DNA from: Blastomussa wellsi
Taxonomy: Eukaryota > Cnidaria > Anthozoa > Scleractinia > Plerogyridae
Direction: 5' to 3'
Length of the DNA: 64,000 bases
Assembly (NCBI GenBank): GCA_947652115.1
Contig: OX393570.1
Span: forward strand, 3,775,817 to 3,839,816
Part shown: piece by piece, positions 46,811 to 60,600 of the stretch
Position numbering within the stretch: the first letter of the stretch is position 1
How the letters are laid out: the number at the start of each line of letters is the position of its first letter
Made by a program: the position numbers and the translations under genes
The notes under the pieces: generated by a model
The model's database searches: none
What the model was told of the DNA's origin: nothing
What the model saw: the letters and a program-made list of their open reading frames with translations, nothing else

Positions 46811-48647
46811 GAAACATTAAAGTTCTGCCAGGACTTCTCACTCAAAAACCTCTCCCCTCCACCCCACTCCAAACCCAGGACTGCAAATAACACTTGAACA
46901 TTATCCGATCAAAATTTGCCATGCCCGATTAAATCCCAACTATGGTCAGACAGGGGGAGCCTATGTGTAGTACGGCTACACGTAGGCTAGGGGGGGGGGG
47001 GCAGTTTTTTACGCCTTTCAATGTAAATGCCAATGTTTTGCCTTGACAACATGCTTTTGCTTAGTACTGTAATATGGAGTCTGACCTCACTGGAGTTTGG
47101 TCTGATCAACATGGTGGCATAATCGAACACTTGTCCTTTCACTAAGAGAAAAATTATTTTCAGCCCTGGAACCTGACCAATTTTACACCCTGCACCCCAC
47201 TAGACATAGACAGTTTATTTTGTTTATTTTCCTTGGTTGCACACTAAGCTTAACCCTTTTAGCATCTCTAGATTTGGCATACCACTGATTAATATTTTAG
47301 CACATCTGCTTTCATGTGTGCTCGCTGATTTTTGATTTGATACAGGCCCTGGACCCCTCTCTTTTTTAAGCTCTACTCACTGACCTCACTTGAAAACGAG
47401 CTGCGACAGAAATTTCAAATATAGCCAACATTTTAATGTTAGAAAATGAAATCAACCAGTGTTTCCTAGAAACATATTTCCTTGCACTGCCTATGATACA
47501 GGCACATTTTTCTACCTCATAAAAAGCCATTGGGAAAGAGAAAACAAGTTATGTTGAGAAAGAAAATAAATACATACAAATATTATTGACATTAAAATTT
47601 ACAATATTTGTCAATTCTTTCAGCTATAAACGCTTTCATTATCATGAATATTTTTCAAGTTCAACAACTAGGCCTCTACTTGATTGCTTCAGTATCAAAA
47701 TCATCAACAGGAGTCTAGAGACAATTTTCATTGAATAGTGAGGAGTTAGAACTTATCACAGACAAGGAACTCAACTCAGGAGTTTTAACTTAAGTATTTG
47801 CTTGCTAGACATCAACGTTAGAATTGAGATTGACGGTTGTCACAGCTGATGTAATATATTCGCTTTCTGATGACCGATATATATTCTTCGATTCAGCTAT
47901 TGTTTATATGCAATTCAATGCAAGTAAAATATGTTTGAGGCAGGTTGGGCTGAGGGGGATCAAAACAATTCTTGGGTGATGAAAATCAAAAGATCGGAAG
48001 GCTAGACATGAAAGCTTACGAAACTAGCTTGAATTACAATCGAATTTATCAGCTCAGCTATGTAAAAGAGGAAACGGATGCCTTCTCTTGTAATCGTAAA
48101 CTCAGCTTACAAGCTTACGTACGATTTTTCAAGCTTGACGTTTAGAATGAGAGGTTTCCAAAATAAATGCCACAAAACAAAAGGCACCACTGCATACTTA
48201 GGTCGTTGTAAAAGCTTTTATTTTTTCCGTTGTGAAGTATTAAATTCGATCCTCAGAATTGATCGATCGCTACAAAGAGCTAAAAAAAAAACACAACATA
48301 CAGGATGACCGATGTCTCCCTTATATAAAATGTGAATACAAGAATGCATTACCTTAGGTTAGAACACAATAAGAGACGTTCAAACCTACAAATGTAGTTC
48401 CTTCTTCACACCACGTTTTTGCAAGAACAAAAGATATTTATAGAAAACTTTCGTCAGCGGAGGATTGTGGTATATCCGAGGTCACGTGGTATCGCCACAT
48501 CGTGGAGGCGCTTGAGCTGCGCCCCGAAGCAGCTCGAGTGAGGGCGCCATAATGAAGAGGGAAATAGAACGTCGTCGTTCTCGTAAACGAAAGAAGTTTC
48601 GTTTCATTTAAACCCATAAATGAATGTGTAAGAGTTCTACCAAGAAC

Positions 48648-51600
48648 ATGGTAATATTTGTTTTTGTTGTCGATACCTCTGCGTCTATGAACCAGAGAAC
48701 GTCTATAGGCACTACGTTGCTTGACGTCGCGAAAAATGCCGTGGAAACCTTTACAAAGGTAATGAATTTGCCCTCTACTCAATCTGAACGCTTAGAGCGA
48801 TAGTTGTTTTATTTGTCTGATCGGTAAAATTTGTCTGGTTTAGTTTCGCCAACGAGATCAGACGAGTAGGACAGATCGATACATGTTGGTGACGTTAGAG
48901 GAGCCGCCAGGAGCAATCAAGGTATGGCCCTATTGTGAGCAGCGATGAAGCTCCTATCGCGCCGAGATCGTTAGGCAGTTTTGTGCCTCGGACGGCTTTT
49001 GTCAGTCCGAAGAAATCGCAAAAATAGGAAATTTATATGAAGGAAAAATGCATTTCAAGCTTTGGGAGTTTGTTTCTGTTTATTCACAGGAATTTTTCGT
49101 GTTTTGTGTGACTTTGCCCAGTTTGTTTTGTCGTGTACTCGACCCTAAAGGAATCATGGGTATTGTTTTGAATTGGTCGTTTGGAAAACATTTGCTTCTT
49201 CATATTGAGTGAGAAGTTTAGATTGTGATTTTCAGAGTTTTTCCTGGCACAAATAAGTATTCCAAAAGTAATTCTATCAATCATTGTCATTGTATTAGTG
49301 TGATTTATAGGGCTCCTTTCTGGGGAGGGGACAGGCTAGGATAAATCTCTTCTGGCCAGTGCTTCTGTTGTTTTAATCATACTGACAGATGTATCCCATT
49401 TCTCATTAAAAAAGTGAACAAAGCAAAATTACATGTTCAAATTAATTTTAGGTGAAGCATATGGTTAGTTTTTTGTACACTAGTGAAAATTATTTTTTCA
49501 CTTTGAGCAACGTAACATAACCAAGGTTTTAATCTTATTCAAATGAACACTGCACACTCCTGTGATCCATTTTAAGTTAGTTGTAATGCACCAATTAATG
49601 TTAAGCTGGGGCATTTGAACTGAGCTGAGATTTTCTGTTCAAATGCCATACCCCAGGGCATTCGTGGATTGTCAAAATAGTAGCGAAAAGTCGATAAAAC
49701 ATTGCTAGAAAGGCCATTAAAACAGTGAAAAGTCCCCACTACAGGACAATAACTACTGTCAAATCCCCCACCTATGCCTGGCCTCTCCCCCCCCCCTCCA
49801 CCGGCTTAATATCCATAGATGTATAGCATGAACCAGATTAAAAGCAATCATTCTTAGCTTGTATTCATTATTTATGATGCCGATATTTTTACCAGGCTGG
49901 TTGGCGTGAAAATCAAGCAGCATTCATGAATGAATTAAAGAATCTTCAAGCAAGTGGTTTGTCGACATTAGGGACCTCTTTAAAAGAAGCATTTGATCTT
50001 TTGAATTTGTATCGTCTGCATTCTGGAATAGATAACTATGGCATGGTAAGTTATTCAGGGTTGTGGAAAACCTGGAAAGTCTTAGAAACTTCATTTTCCA
50101 GGTTTGGAAAGGCATGGAATTTAAGTGTGGGCCATGAAAAGTCATGGAAAATTATGTTGATTAAATAAAATAAGTTAGGCAGTTTTTGTTTCTGCAAATA
50201 AGATAGCAAAACGTTCCCCACAGTCAAGAAAACTTTTGGAAATTTGCAAGAAAATGGCAAAAATTTAGTTTATGGAAAAACCTCATGAAAGCTCATGGAA
50301 AAGTTCCTGGAAAAGTCATAGAATGTCAAAATCTTGAGCGTGTGTGAACTCTGATGTTTTGTGGAAGTGTAGCCTAACGGTTTGTGTGCTGGACTCCAGA
50401 CTGGACGGTCTGGGTTTGGGCCTCTGCTGTGGCACTGCATTGTGTTAACTTTCACAGTGTCTCTCTTCATCCAAGTGTATAAATGGATACTGGCAAATTT
50501 ACTGCTGGGGTAACCCTGTGATGGACCAGCATCCCATCCAGGGGGGAGTAGAAATACTCGCTGTCGCTTCATACTACAGAAACCGGGATAAGCTCCGGCC
50601 TGATGGGCCACTAGGCTCATATGGCTACTTCAACCCTGATATTCAGTTTGGAAAAAAAGTTTATTATTAAAGGACGTTCGAACAAAAATTTTCTAACATT
50701 GATTTTTTTCTTACACTTTCAGCACTGTGAGATAATGAGTTACTAATGTCAGAAATGTAAAAAATTTGGGGTCTCCGACTTGTTTTGGAGATAGCATCAA
50801 TCTCTGAAGTGAACATTTCTCTTCTAAATGTTGTTTTAGTGGACCCATTAAGTGACTACATTTCCACTCTCCAAACTGCCGCATGATGGTAGGGTTCGAT
50901 GTCCTGTGGGCAACAAACTTGAAAATTTTTGAACTTCCCACATTGATTTGTGATTATTTTTTTGACAATCTGTAAATTGTAAATAAAATCAGGGAATTAT
51001 GGAAAAAGTAGGGGTCACTGACCGTTTTGGAGAGTGAACTACAAGCAAAGTTTATGCAACGTCTTCTGGCCCTTTGATTTTGCCCAGCACGCATGCTCAA
51101 TGGCTGACGTGGCGTGACATTACAACACAAATTGAGTTCACAGTAGTGATGCACATAAACAATTAGCGCAAATGTCCTTAAGCAGACTTTGCATGCTTTA
51201 CATGCAAATAAAGAAGTTAATTTTTTTACAGGGGCGAAATCCTTTCTATGTGGAGCCAGCAATGGTTATTTGTATTACTGATGGAAGCAAACTGTCTGGA
51301 CAAGGTGGAATACAGGAAGAGGTACAAGTACATTGAGTCACAGGTTCATGAAAAGCCAAATTAAAAATTGCATACATTGTAAAATTACTTAACAAATAGA
51401 TTCCGTGTTGCTGTGCGTCTGTTCAGTAATACATGTTGATCAATGATGACGTCAAAATGTGGTAAGAACAAAAAAGTGGCATACATGTACAAGGTGATAG
51501 CCGAGTGTGTCACTTCTGTTCTTACCACATTTTGATGTCTTCTGTGATCTATTTTAAAATTGTGGGGGCGGGGGGAAGTTTAGTATTATCATAATTGACA

Positions 51601-54600
51601 GGTAACAGACCACAAAAATATAGCAGATTTCAACCACTGCCTTTCTTTAGTTGTTGTTATATTGGTTGAAGTTTGTTAATAATAACTTTATTCATGCCAC
51701 CTTTTTTGCTGATGGGTGTCAGTTACTACCACGGGAACACAAGGAAAGTGATATTTGCAGCCTTTATTTGAATAACCATTACGAAATTACATGTAAGGGG
51801 TATGCTTTGTGAAATGACCCTTTGAAGTAATGACTATGAGGGGAATTGCTGTATTAACAATATATATTGATCTATTTACTTTCTTTAGCTTCATTTGCCC
51901 ATGCACACAACCTTGCCAGGGCATGAATTAACCACAGAACCATTTCGCTGGGATCAGCGATTGTTTTCCATCATACTTCGCATGCCTGGCACCAGGAGTT
52001 CCATGCCAGGAAAAAGTGGAATGCCAAGCAATGAGCCTGCTATTGCTGCCATGTGTGAGGTCACTGGAGGTAATATTGACTTTCAAAATTGATGTTTTTT
52101 ATTCAAATTCAAGAGCGCTTGCTGAAAATACCGCAAGAAACTGTGTGATTTTTTCGTGATATAATTATATTTTGATGCCACTACTATCTTTTTATTCAAT
52201 TTCAATAGTGCTAGAATTAAATTTTTAATTCTTCACTGCAGCGATGGAGCTGCTAATAACCCAAAATAACTTGGCCCGCATTTTACGATTCACAGAGCAA
52301 GTCGAGGGTCGATGTGAGGTCTTTTCTCGAAATCCTTTTCCAGTCATGCATATTCGAGAAACTCTTTTTTCTCAAAACTTGAGACTCGATTCTCGAAACT
52401 CGATTCTCGCATCTCGAAGTTTGAGTGACTCTAACTTCGAGACACAGGAATCGCTTTTCGAGGATCGAGTCTAGACTGTCAACTTGCATTTGAGCAGTAC
52501 ATTTGTTTTGATTCTTTTATACAATATTCCTGATACTAATTAACATTTTTGATCACTGATAAATTTTTAGGGCGATGCTATAAGGTTACATCATCAAAGT
52601 CATTGGGACAAGCATTAGAGTCACTTGTCCAAAAAGTCCAGTGTGGTGTGGTAATAAACTTTGAGAAGATCGGTGGGGCCAGTAATCCACCGCCCCCACC
52701 CCCTGAAGGTAGAGTGAGACATTTCTTTGACTTGCTCAAGATCAAGCATTGGTTCGAACTGTCCACCAATGTAAAATTCAGTTTCTTCACTTTACTTCAC
52801 TTAGAGAAAGTCGGCGGCTCTTTTCAGAAAGGATGCTTTGAAAAAATTGGTCAGGCTGAAACTTGCTGCCTGCCTAAAATTAAATAGAAATTCCTAAACA
52901 TTTATTTTGATACTCCTTTTGGCAATCCTTGGCATCTGTGAATAACTGTACATGTAACATACAATAACTTGGTTACCATGAGGAAGTATTCTTTATTCTT
53001 TGCTTTCTTCCAGATCTTTGCATATGCAATGTACATGTACTTGATCATTTTGTTCAATATTTAAGATCTTGGTGTCTTGCTGACTTCTTTTTTCTTAAAT
53101 TACACTTTGCAGTTTCAAAGAACAGTGCCATGGATGCACGCGAGACTGATTCTCCAACACCCCCTCTGTTGGTCCATAACCATGTCATGAACAATGTAGA
53201 CTATGCTAAAGATGAGCTGAAAGACAAGATGTCATTTAATGAGGAAAACCATGCATCTGTGAAGGTGGAAGGGTCATTGGCAAAGTACGTGTCTCAGAGT
53301 TAGGTACTATGGTACCGTGTACATTGACACTGCTTCAAACTGTCAGTTAAACTGTATCAAAATGACTTGTATCATATACAAGTAAAATACAGTTTGATAA
53401 GATTAAATAGGAATTTTCAGTGACATTTCCACATAGTTACTCTTCATCCAAGGTTAGGTTAATAATTATTACTGGCTGTTTATTGAACTATGATTGTCTA
53501 AAAAGTTTCTGATTATTCAAACTTGCATATATCTGGGTGGACTGAATTGTCCTCCTTTTGTGCTCATTTTTTTTATTGAGTTCTTGAATTTCAAGTTCCA
53601 AAAATAAATTACAGTTAGCTGAATTGTGTCCTTTTCCATTTGCAGATGCCAGCAGGCTGGCGATAGCCTGATCCCAGCACCTTCAAACAGCTTACAGCCA
53701 GACGAATCTATTGGTGTTTTGGGAATGACCAGGTCAACAACAAGCTCTCCGGTTCCACCAAGTGTTCAATCTACGGCATGGATGAGTTGTCGCAGGATGA
53801 TCTATATCAAAAGCTCTCCACCATCTGGGCATTGGCCAGTACCAGAAGCCTTCTGGCCAGATCCATCTATGCAGACATTGGTAATGATTTTCTTTGGCCT
53901 TTATTGTTAGAGCAATGTGCTTGATTGTACAAGAATATAGTGCAGCAACGAAGACCCATGGAATAAAAGTTGGTATAAATACAGTTGTCCCTTTTAAAGT
54001 GCACCTAACCCCAAAATATTTTTTTGCTACAATAAACCTTTGCAGCAGTTCGAAACATGTTACACCTGTTGTTTCTCCTTTTTACCAAATACTGACTTTT
54101 TATAGCATTTAAAAGTTACGAAAAACCGAGCACCGAAAGACCGAGTCAGAAGGGGAGTGGGTCTATTCCTGGGTTGACGTCACAAACTGATTTGCATCGC
54201 ATCAAGTCTTTTTAAACATGCATGCAAATCAGTTTGTGACGTCCACCCAGGAATAGACCCACGCCCCTTCTGACTCGGTCTTTCGGTGCTCGGTTTTTCG
54301 TAACTTTTAAATGCTATAAAAAGTCAGTATTTGGTAAAAAGGAGAAACGAAAGGTGTAACATGTTTCGAACTGCTGCAAATGTTTATTGTAGCAAAAAAA
54401 TATTTTGGGGTTAGGTGCACTTTAAATGGACACTGTTTGGTCCCAGGGTGTCCAAGCATGAGAGATTGTCCAGTCTTGGACATCTCTATTTGTGTTTTCA
54501 TTTGGTTGTCTCTAGTTGGACTTTTCTGTTTTCTAAGTTGAGTGAATTCTGGAAGGTCTTCTTGCCCTATCTAAACTGTTCAAATTGAAATTTTAATTAA

Positions 54601-57600
54601 TAATTCTTCTGTGGCAAATATGTGATGGTGATGACGAGGATGAAGCAAATGGTGATGATGATGATGAATAACTTTCCAAATGATTTGTTTATTTTAATTA
54701 GCCTTCAAGAGATGCCCACCCAGCGGTGCTTTTTTCATGCAATAATTCAGAGCCTTTGGTCCTTGACAACTTACCCTTTGACAAGTATGAGCTTGAACCA
54801 TCACCACTTACACAGTACATCTTGGAGAGAAAATCACCATCAACCTGTTGGCAGGTATGTTTATAGCATAAAATTTGGATATTTTTAATGAAGGTGTTGT
54901 GACATCTTGTGCTGCTGTTGGTAGTCCTGTATATTGTGTGTCGTACAAAAATCATTATTATGTCTGAGTAGAAACCCCTTGCCTGTAACTGATGAATAAC
55001 ATCACTGATTAGAAATATTATTTTTCCAAAACGAGAAAAGCTGTAACTAGTTTACACGTAGGAGATGTAGTCATGTCTACAAGTATTCTCATTTTTTTTA
55101 AATTTTAAGAGAATTTCTGGATCTATGAAGTTGTATCAATTGTTGTCATATGTTAATTTTAGATGACCATCTGTTCTACAAAAACAAAACTCTTAAAATA
55201 AGTGATAAATTTATTTTCTATTTTTTGAAGACACTGTGAATATCAAAGAAATATAATTGTAAATCAACAGAAATGTATTGAAAAAATTCCAACTGCCAGA
55301 AGAAAGTCCAGTAAGCTATATAGTCGAGGCAGGACAAGGTGTGCACAAGAAACATAATAGAAAAGACAAATCACAATAAATTGTAAACATACTGGAAAAC
55401 GGGAAAAAGTTACTGTAGCTTGACATAATAATACAGATTTAAGCTATACAGCAAAATTGGTACCACTGAAGAAAAATCCATTTTATTGGCAGTGAGAAGT
55501 ATTTGTTCCCCGGGACCTCCCTCTTTCATTTGCCCTCAAGTAAAAAAAAATTATTCTCTTGTTGTTGTTTTCAGACATTCATTTTAAACAGTTGCAAGAA
55601 AGTTGGTGATGTGGGATCCCCGTTTGGTTACCTGAAAGCAAGCACCAACCTACAAACAGTGAATCTGTTTGTTATGCCATACAATTTCCCAGTTCTGTTT
55701 CCCATTATAGGTAAAAGTATTGAACATTTTAATTTGTTTCTCCAAGCTTAAATGGACAGCTTGAATGGAATCTCATTTCACTTGATCTGGAATTGACAGG
55801 AAATTTTGTTGCATGCAATTAAGTAATAGCTGTTACCATTAAAGTGCATTTGTTGCAATTCTTTACGAACGGACATTTTTTATGGATTAGTTCTTAAAGT
55901 ACCTTTAACAAAATCAAATAGCGAATTGCCTATAACTGTAACTTCAAAAGAAACTGTTCTGTTGTGTAGTGGCTGATGTACATGCTGTAATGTCCTGGAG
56001 CTTGAAAGAAATGCTTGAAAGCTTGGGAGAATTTAATAAAGTGCATTGTACCATAGCTAAAATTCAGCAAATGGTGAAGACATGAAAACATGTAGCATCC
56101 AGAGTTTTAATATACATTCATTATTTGCTGCAAAATTATATTGCTTTTGATTGAAATTGTGTCACTCCATCATTAATTTTTGGAGCCCATGGAAATAATG
56201 TATTTCTCTCTTTCAGATGAATTAGTTAAAGTTCATAAGATGAAACCGACTGCAAAATGGAAAGAGAAATTTGAAAATTATCTTTCGACAATGCCAAGCT
56301 ACTATGCAGGGGTGAGTATTATTGTAGTAAAAGCAACTTGGCAAGATTCTGTTGGTGGGTTGGGAGGGTAATCTGGGATACCATCCTCATTCTCTCCTTG
56401 CACAAATCCCATAATACACTTCTTTACCCCCCAAAATTTTGCATAATCATTGTTTGCAATTTCTCCTGGGACATGGTGTCCCAAGGGAAATCTAAAACAA
56501 TGCCTATGCACATGTTTTTGGGGGTAGAAGTGGTGTATTGTGGGATTGTGCAAGAAGAGAATGCCAGTGAAACTGGGGCCCTAACTGCAGTTAGTGTAGC
56601 TTACTTTGGCGTGTTTATAAACTTGCTCTTTTCTTTCATTAAACTCATTGCTCTAGCTCTGGCTACTTTACAATCTCAAAGCTGTTATTGTTTAATTTAC
56701 CATTTCAAATGTTACAGTTAAAAAAATAACTGTTAATATTGTAGTTTTGTATACCAGATTCATTACTATTACCTGTCTACTAGGCAATTTACCAGTACAT
56801 ATACGGAGATGTTGTTTTCTCAGGGAAAGATAACACCATGCTCTTCTGTTGGCCTCTTAAGCAAGAAATAAAATTATAAATGTTAGCAACACTACTTAAA
56901 AATAAACTAAAACATGAAAAATAAATGAAATAAAATATAAAATCATGTTATGTTTGCATAAGAGGGAGAAGGAAGTTCAGTTTAAAAGTGATGTTTTACT
57001 GTTATTTTTTGTTCTACTTTTGTGATCAGCCTCTTCGCAATGCGTTTCGTCGTATGGGCATTCCGCCTGCTATTGTTCCAGACCACCTGGACTCTTTCAT
57101 GAGTTATACAGTTGTGAATTATCTCAAAAAAGTCAAGCAACAGGTGAACAAAAATGAAATTCCTGGCTCATGTATGTTTTATGCATTTGGTGGCTATGTA
57201 TTAAAATTGCTTAAATCGTTGTTCTTGTCTTATCTCTAGAGTAAAATGGAGACTGATAGACTGATTGCCCTAGTTGGCAAAAACCCTGCTAGGGAAGCTG
57301 TACCGAGGCCACCCCAAAGGTTTGTATTAATATTGTCTGGATTTTAACACAATTATTACAGATGTGATCATTTATATTCATTTGATATGACTGCTATTTT
57401 AAACAAATAATGTTGTAAGATGTTGATCATTCTTGGGAATTAAAGGTAGAACCATTTATCAAATCAACATAATTTAAGGTATACTCCACATTACTATTCA
57501 ACAAATTGTCACGTCAACTGCGGCTGACAGATATTCTGCGGTATACATCAAGTAACGATAATTAGCCAGAAGTCTTGCAAAGCGCCGCATAACGGCAACT

Positions 57601-60600
57601 TTTCTAGCTGTAAAATGCTCTTCGTTGACAATTTGTTGAATAATAAAACAATTATCCTGCTTAATCAAGCAAAATATCACCTGATTTTAGCCAACTCAGC
57701 CTGTGGCCTCGTCGGCTAAGTATCAAGCGATATTCCGCACAATTTCGCAGGATAATTGTTAAATATTTTTTTATTGTTCTGATTCATGTTTTGCACTTAT
57801 TTCATGTGAAAGTGTCCCTTTTGTATATGGTTTAAAACTTCATATAATGTGAAGAATATTGTTATATTTTATCCGTGCTGGGGTACATATTGGTGGTAGC
57901 TTTGCGATTGCCTTGTTTTCATTTTTCCAGTGTAAGGACACCACAGTTGCCTAAAGCCAAGAAACAGGATTTCCGTGCCTTACTGCACAACAGCAATCTT
58001 TCCTCCAGTTCTGATGATAACAGAGTGCCAAGGTGAGCAAAATAATTTTAAAATGAACGTTATATTGTCCACAGTGATTGCTTGAAAACCCACTACCTTC
58101 CCTCATGCATCAATAACATTCACCTGTTGTGTACATGAGTGCATTTTACCATTTTGTAACATTGAAAGGAGAACAGGGTTCTGGCATAACACGATCACAG
58201 TTTCAAGATTTTACAAGTTTACCAAATCAATTTCACTAATAATTGTAGCACTATGGAGATCCAAGTAGTGTGCCACTGACTTGTGGTTACTCTGTAACTC
58301 GCGCTCCTAATGTTAGTTAGTTATTTCTTTTCAGGGCCCTATAGATCCACTTTATTTAACTTTGCTATTTTGTTTCAATTTTCAGTGAGACTGATATCAG
58401 TATTCCAAATGCCACAATTCATAACATCAAACAGGTCTGTGAAGTCTTTCACTTGGTACAAGTGCACAATACTATTTGTCAATCATTGACACAAGCTATT
58501 TTCAACTCTACCTTGCACATGTTAGCAGAACTAAGAATCTTTTTTGAAGAAGCTTCTATTGCTGAGTTGTCAGTATCTTACTTTAAGTTAGTGTATAAAA
58601 AAAGGTCATATTTTTTATGTTTTCAATAATTAATTATTAGCTGTTTTAGGTCGCCCAGGTCTTTCTTATCATTATTTAAATTCCATTTTGCTTTAGAATG
58701 TCAGAACACAAAGCTACAAGAATCCATTTGACATTTCAAGAGAAGAGCTCCTAGATCAGGTATCTAGGATGCGAATTAACTTTTTTCACACAGCTGCGAC
58801 ATCAACCAGGCTTCAAGATGAAGGTAATCATTTTCAGTTGAACATTAACTTTTCAATCTCTGTCATGTTGTGTACTAGTGATGATGGTTATGGTGGTGAT
58901 GGCGACAATGTCAGTGATGATGACGATGACAATGTGTTTACAAAGTGAAAAAGTAGATAAATGCTTGCAAAACAGATTCTGGCTACAATAAGAAAAGTAA
59001 ACAGAGTTCAAAAACTTGATACATGTATGTAAAATAATTATTACTATTAAAAGCTAACACATTAAACTGATGATGATACGAGTCATGCCGAAACATGTCT
59101 TTAAAAAGTTGTATCCTGAGCTTCAAATTTTTGTTAATAAAAGCTAACTGTTAACAAATTTACAAACTACTGCATGGAGAGAGTTACTTCACTGTGTTGC
59201 TGGCCACTAAAACCATTAAATTTCTGTTTGAATCACAACAGATGCCCGTCACAGCGTTGCTATTGCAGATATGGGTAACTATCAAGAAGTTCTCAGACAA
59301 ATGAGTCCATTGCGTGAAGTTGATCCTGGACAGAACAGAGCGCACATGTTTGGAAACCCTTTTAAACTGGCCAAAGATCAGGTATAGTGGAAGTACAGTT
59401 AGGAGAAAGGATGTCTCCCTTTCATTGCAGGGAGGGAAATTAAAAACATTCTCAAGTTACATTTTGACAACTACAAATGTCCAGTTGCCAGTTTGTAATC
59501 TCAAATACACCCTATGTGTAAGGCTGTTTTCTGACAACTGTTCTGTTTTTTTCTCTTTGCAATAAAACAACTCCAATCCAACATCTACGGTTGCAATCTG
59601 CCCATCACTGCATATTTATAGTTACTACAAGCTTTTAAGAGACATACATGTACAAGTAACACTGTGGCACTCAATATACTCTATTAACTATAAAATAATG
59701 TTTTGTCTGTTTGTTTTTTCTGTGCCAAACAAATTATTTGTAAGGGGTTTTTTCAAATGTGTAGAGCAAGAGAGGGAATTATCTTCTGTTTAACAGTTGT
59801 CAATAAATTAGAAATCCTTAAATTTCAGCGAGTCATGGTGGACGAGGCAGATGTAAATGAAGCCATGGCAGGGCCTCCATCAAGAAAAAGACCTCCTATC
59901 GACAATAGACCCGGCTCTCCAAGGGACAGAAAGAGACAACAAGAAACGCCACCTGTACGGTGGCCCAATAAAATGAACCAAAATGGAGGAAGTCCACAAA
60001 CTGGCCCGGTCAACAATAAAGTGCCGTCTGACAAAAGCTCATTAACCCAGGATTCAAAAATAAACAATGTATTTCCTGGTCACCATGGGGTCAAGCGCAA
60101 ACATAGCGAAGGAAGTGATGGACTGCACAAGTCAATGAAGTCATCAAAAGGTTTAATTAAACCACAACTTGTCAGACTTCAGCGACTTCAGAACAAAGGA
60201 AGGTTAAATAGAAAACATCCTGTAGCGAGGGGTGGTGTTGTGAACTCTTCTTCTAAGAATGACTTTGTCTCATCTATTCTGAAAGAAGCAGTAACATCTC
60301 AAACTAGAACGTTCTCTGGCCAAGGGCGGCCTATGCCTCATTCTTATGACAACACACTTAGTAAAAACAAACTCGCAAACTCGGAAATACCGGAGGTCCT
60401 TGTTGATGAAGTTGGGAAAGAAAGAGGGAAGGGGTCATCGCCAAGATTGCTGAAAAAACAACTAGAAAGAGAAGCCATGGAGGAGAACAGACTGATACGA
60501 AACAGCATTTTCAAAGAGATCAGACAACCTGAGAAAAGTAAGTACTCTTTAATGTTGTTTGACATTCGTTTTTCAAGGGTACAACTTTGTTCTCTAATAC

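Larger units (their letters stand above)
45443..48647. other. Intergenic region upstream of INTS6
   Basis: No protein-coding gene is recognised. It contains the MITE at 45906-46156, a partial SINE family 2 segment at about 46285-46350 (GTGTTCTTGGGTAAGGCACTTT), the palindromic MITE at 46632-46810, and a G-run at 46992. The INTS6 promoter should lie in the last 300-400 bp, which are relatively GC-rich (CGTGGAGGCGCTTGAGCTGC). Confidence 0.6.

Noticed and set aside
48438..48782. 114-codon minus-strand frame over INTS6 exon 1
   Set aside because: It is antisense to the conserved VWA start (DTSAS) and lacks its own homology.
52244..52489. Overlapping frames on both strands with Arg/Ser/Leu-rich peptides
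   Set aside because: Both arise from self-inverse TCTCGA words in an INTS6 intron, and the splice frame of INTS6 skips it cleanly.
53894..54501. Opposite-strand frames sharing the same peptide (LTPKYFFATIN)
   Set aside because: This is the palindromic element translated from each arm, not a duplicated gene.
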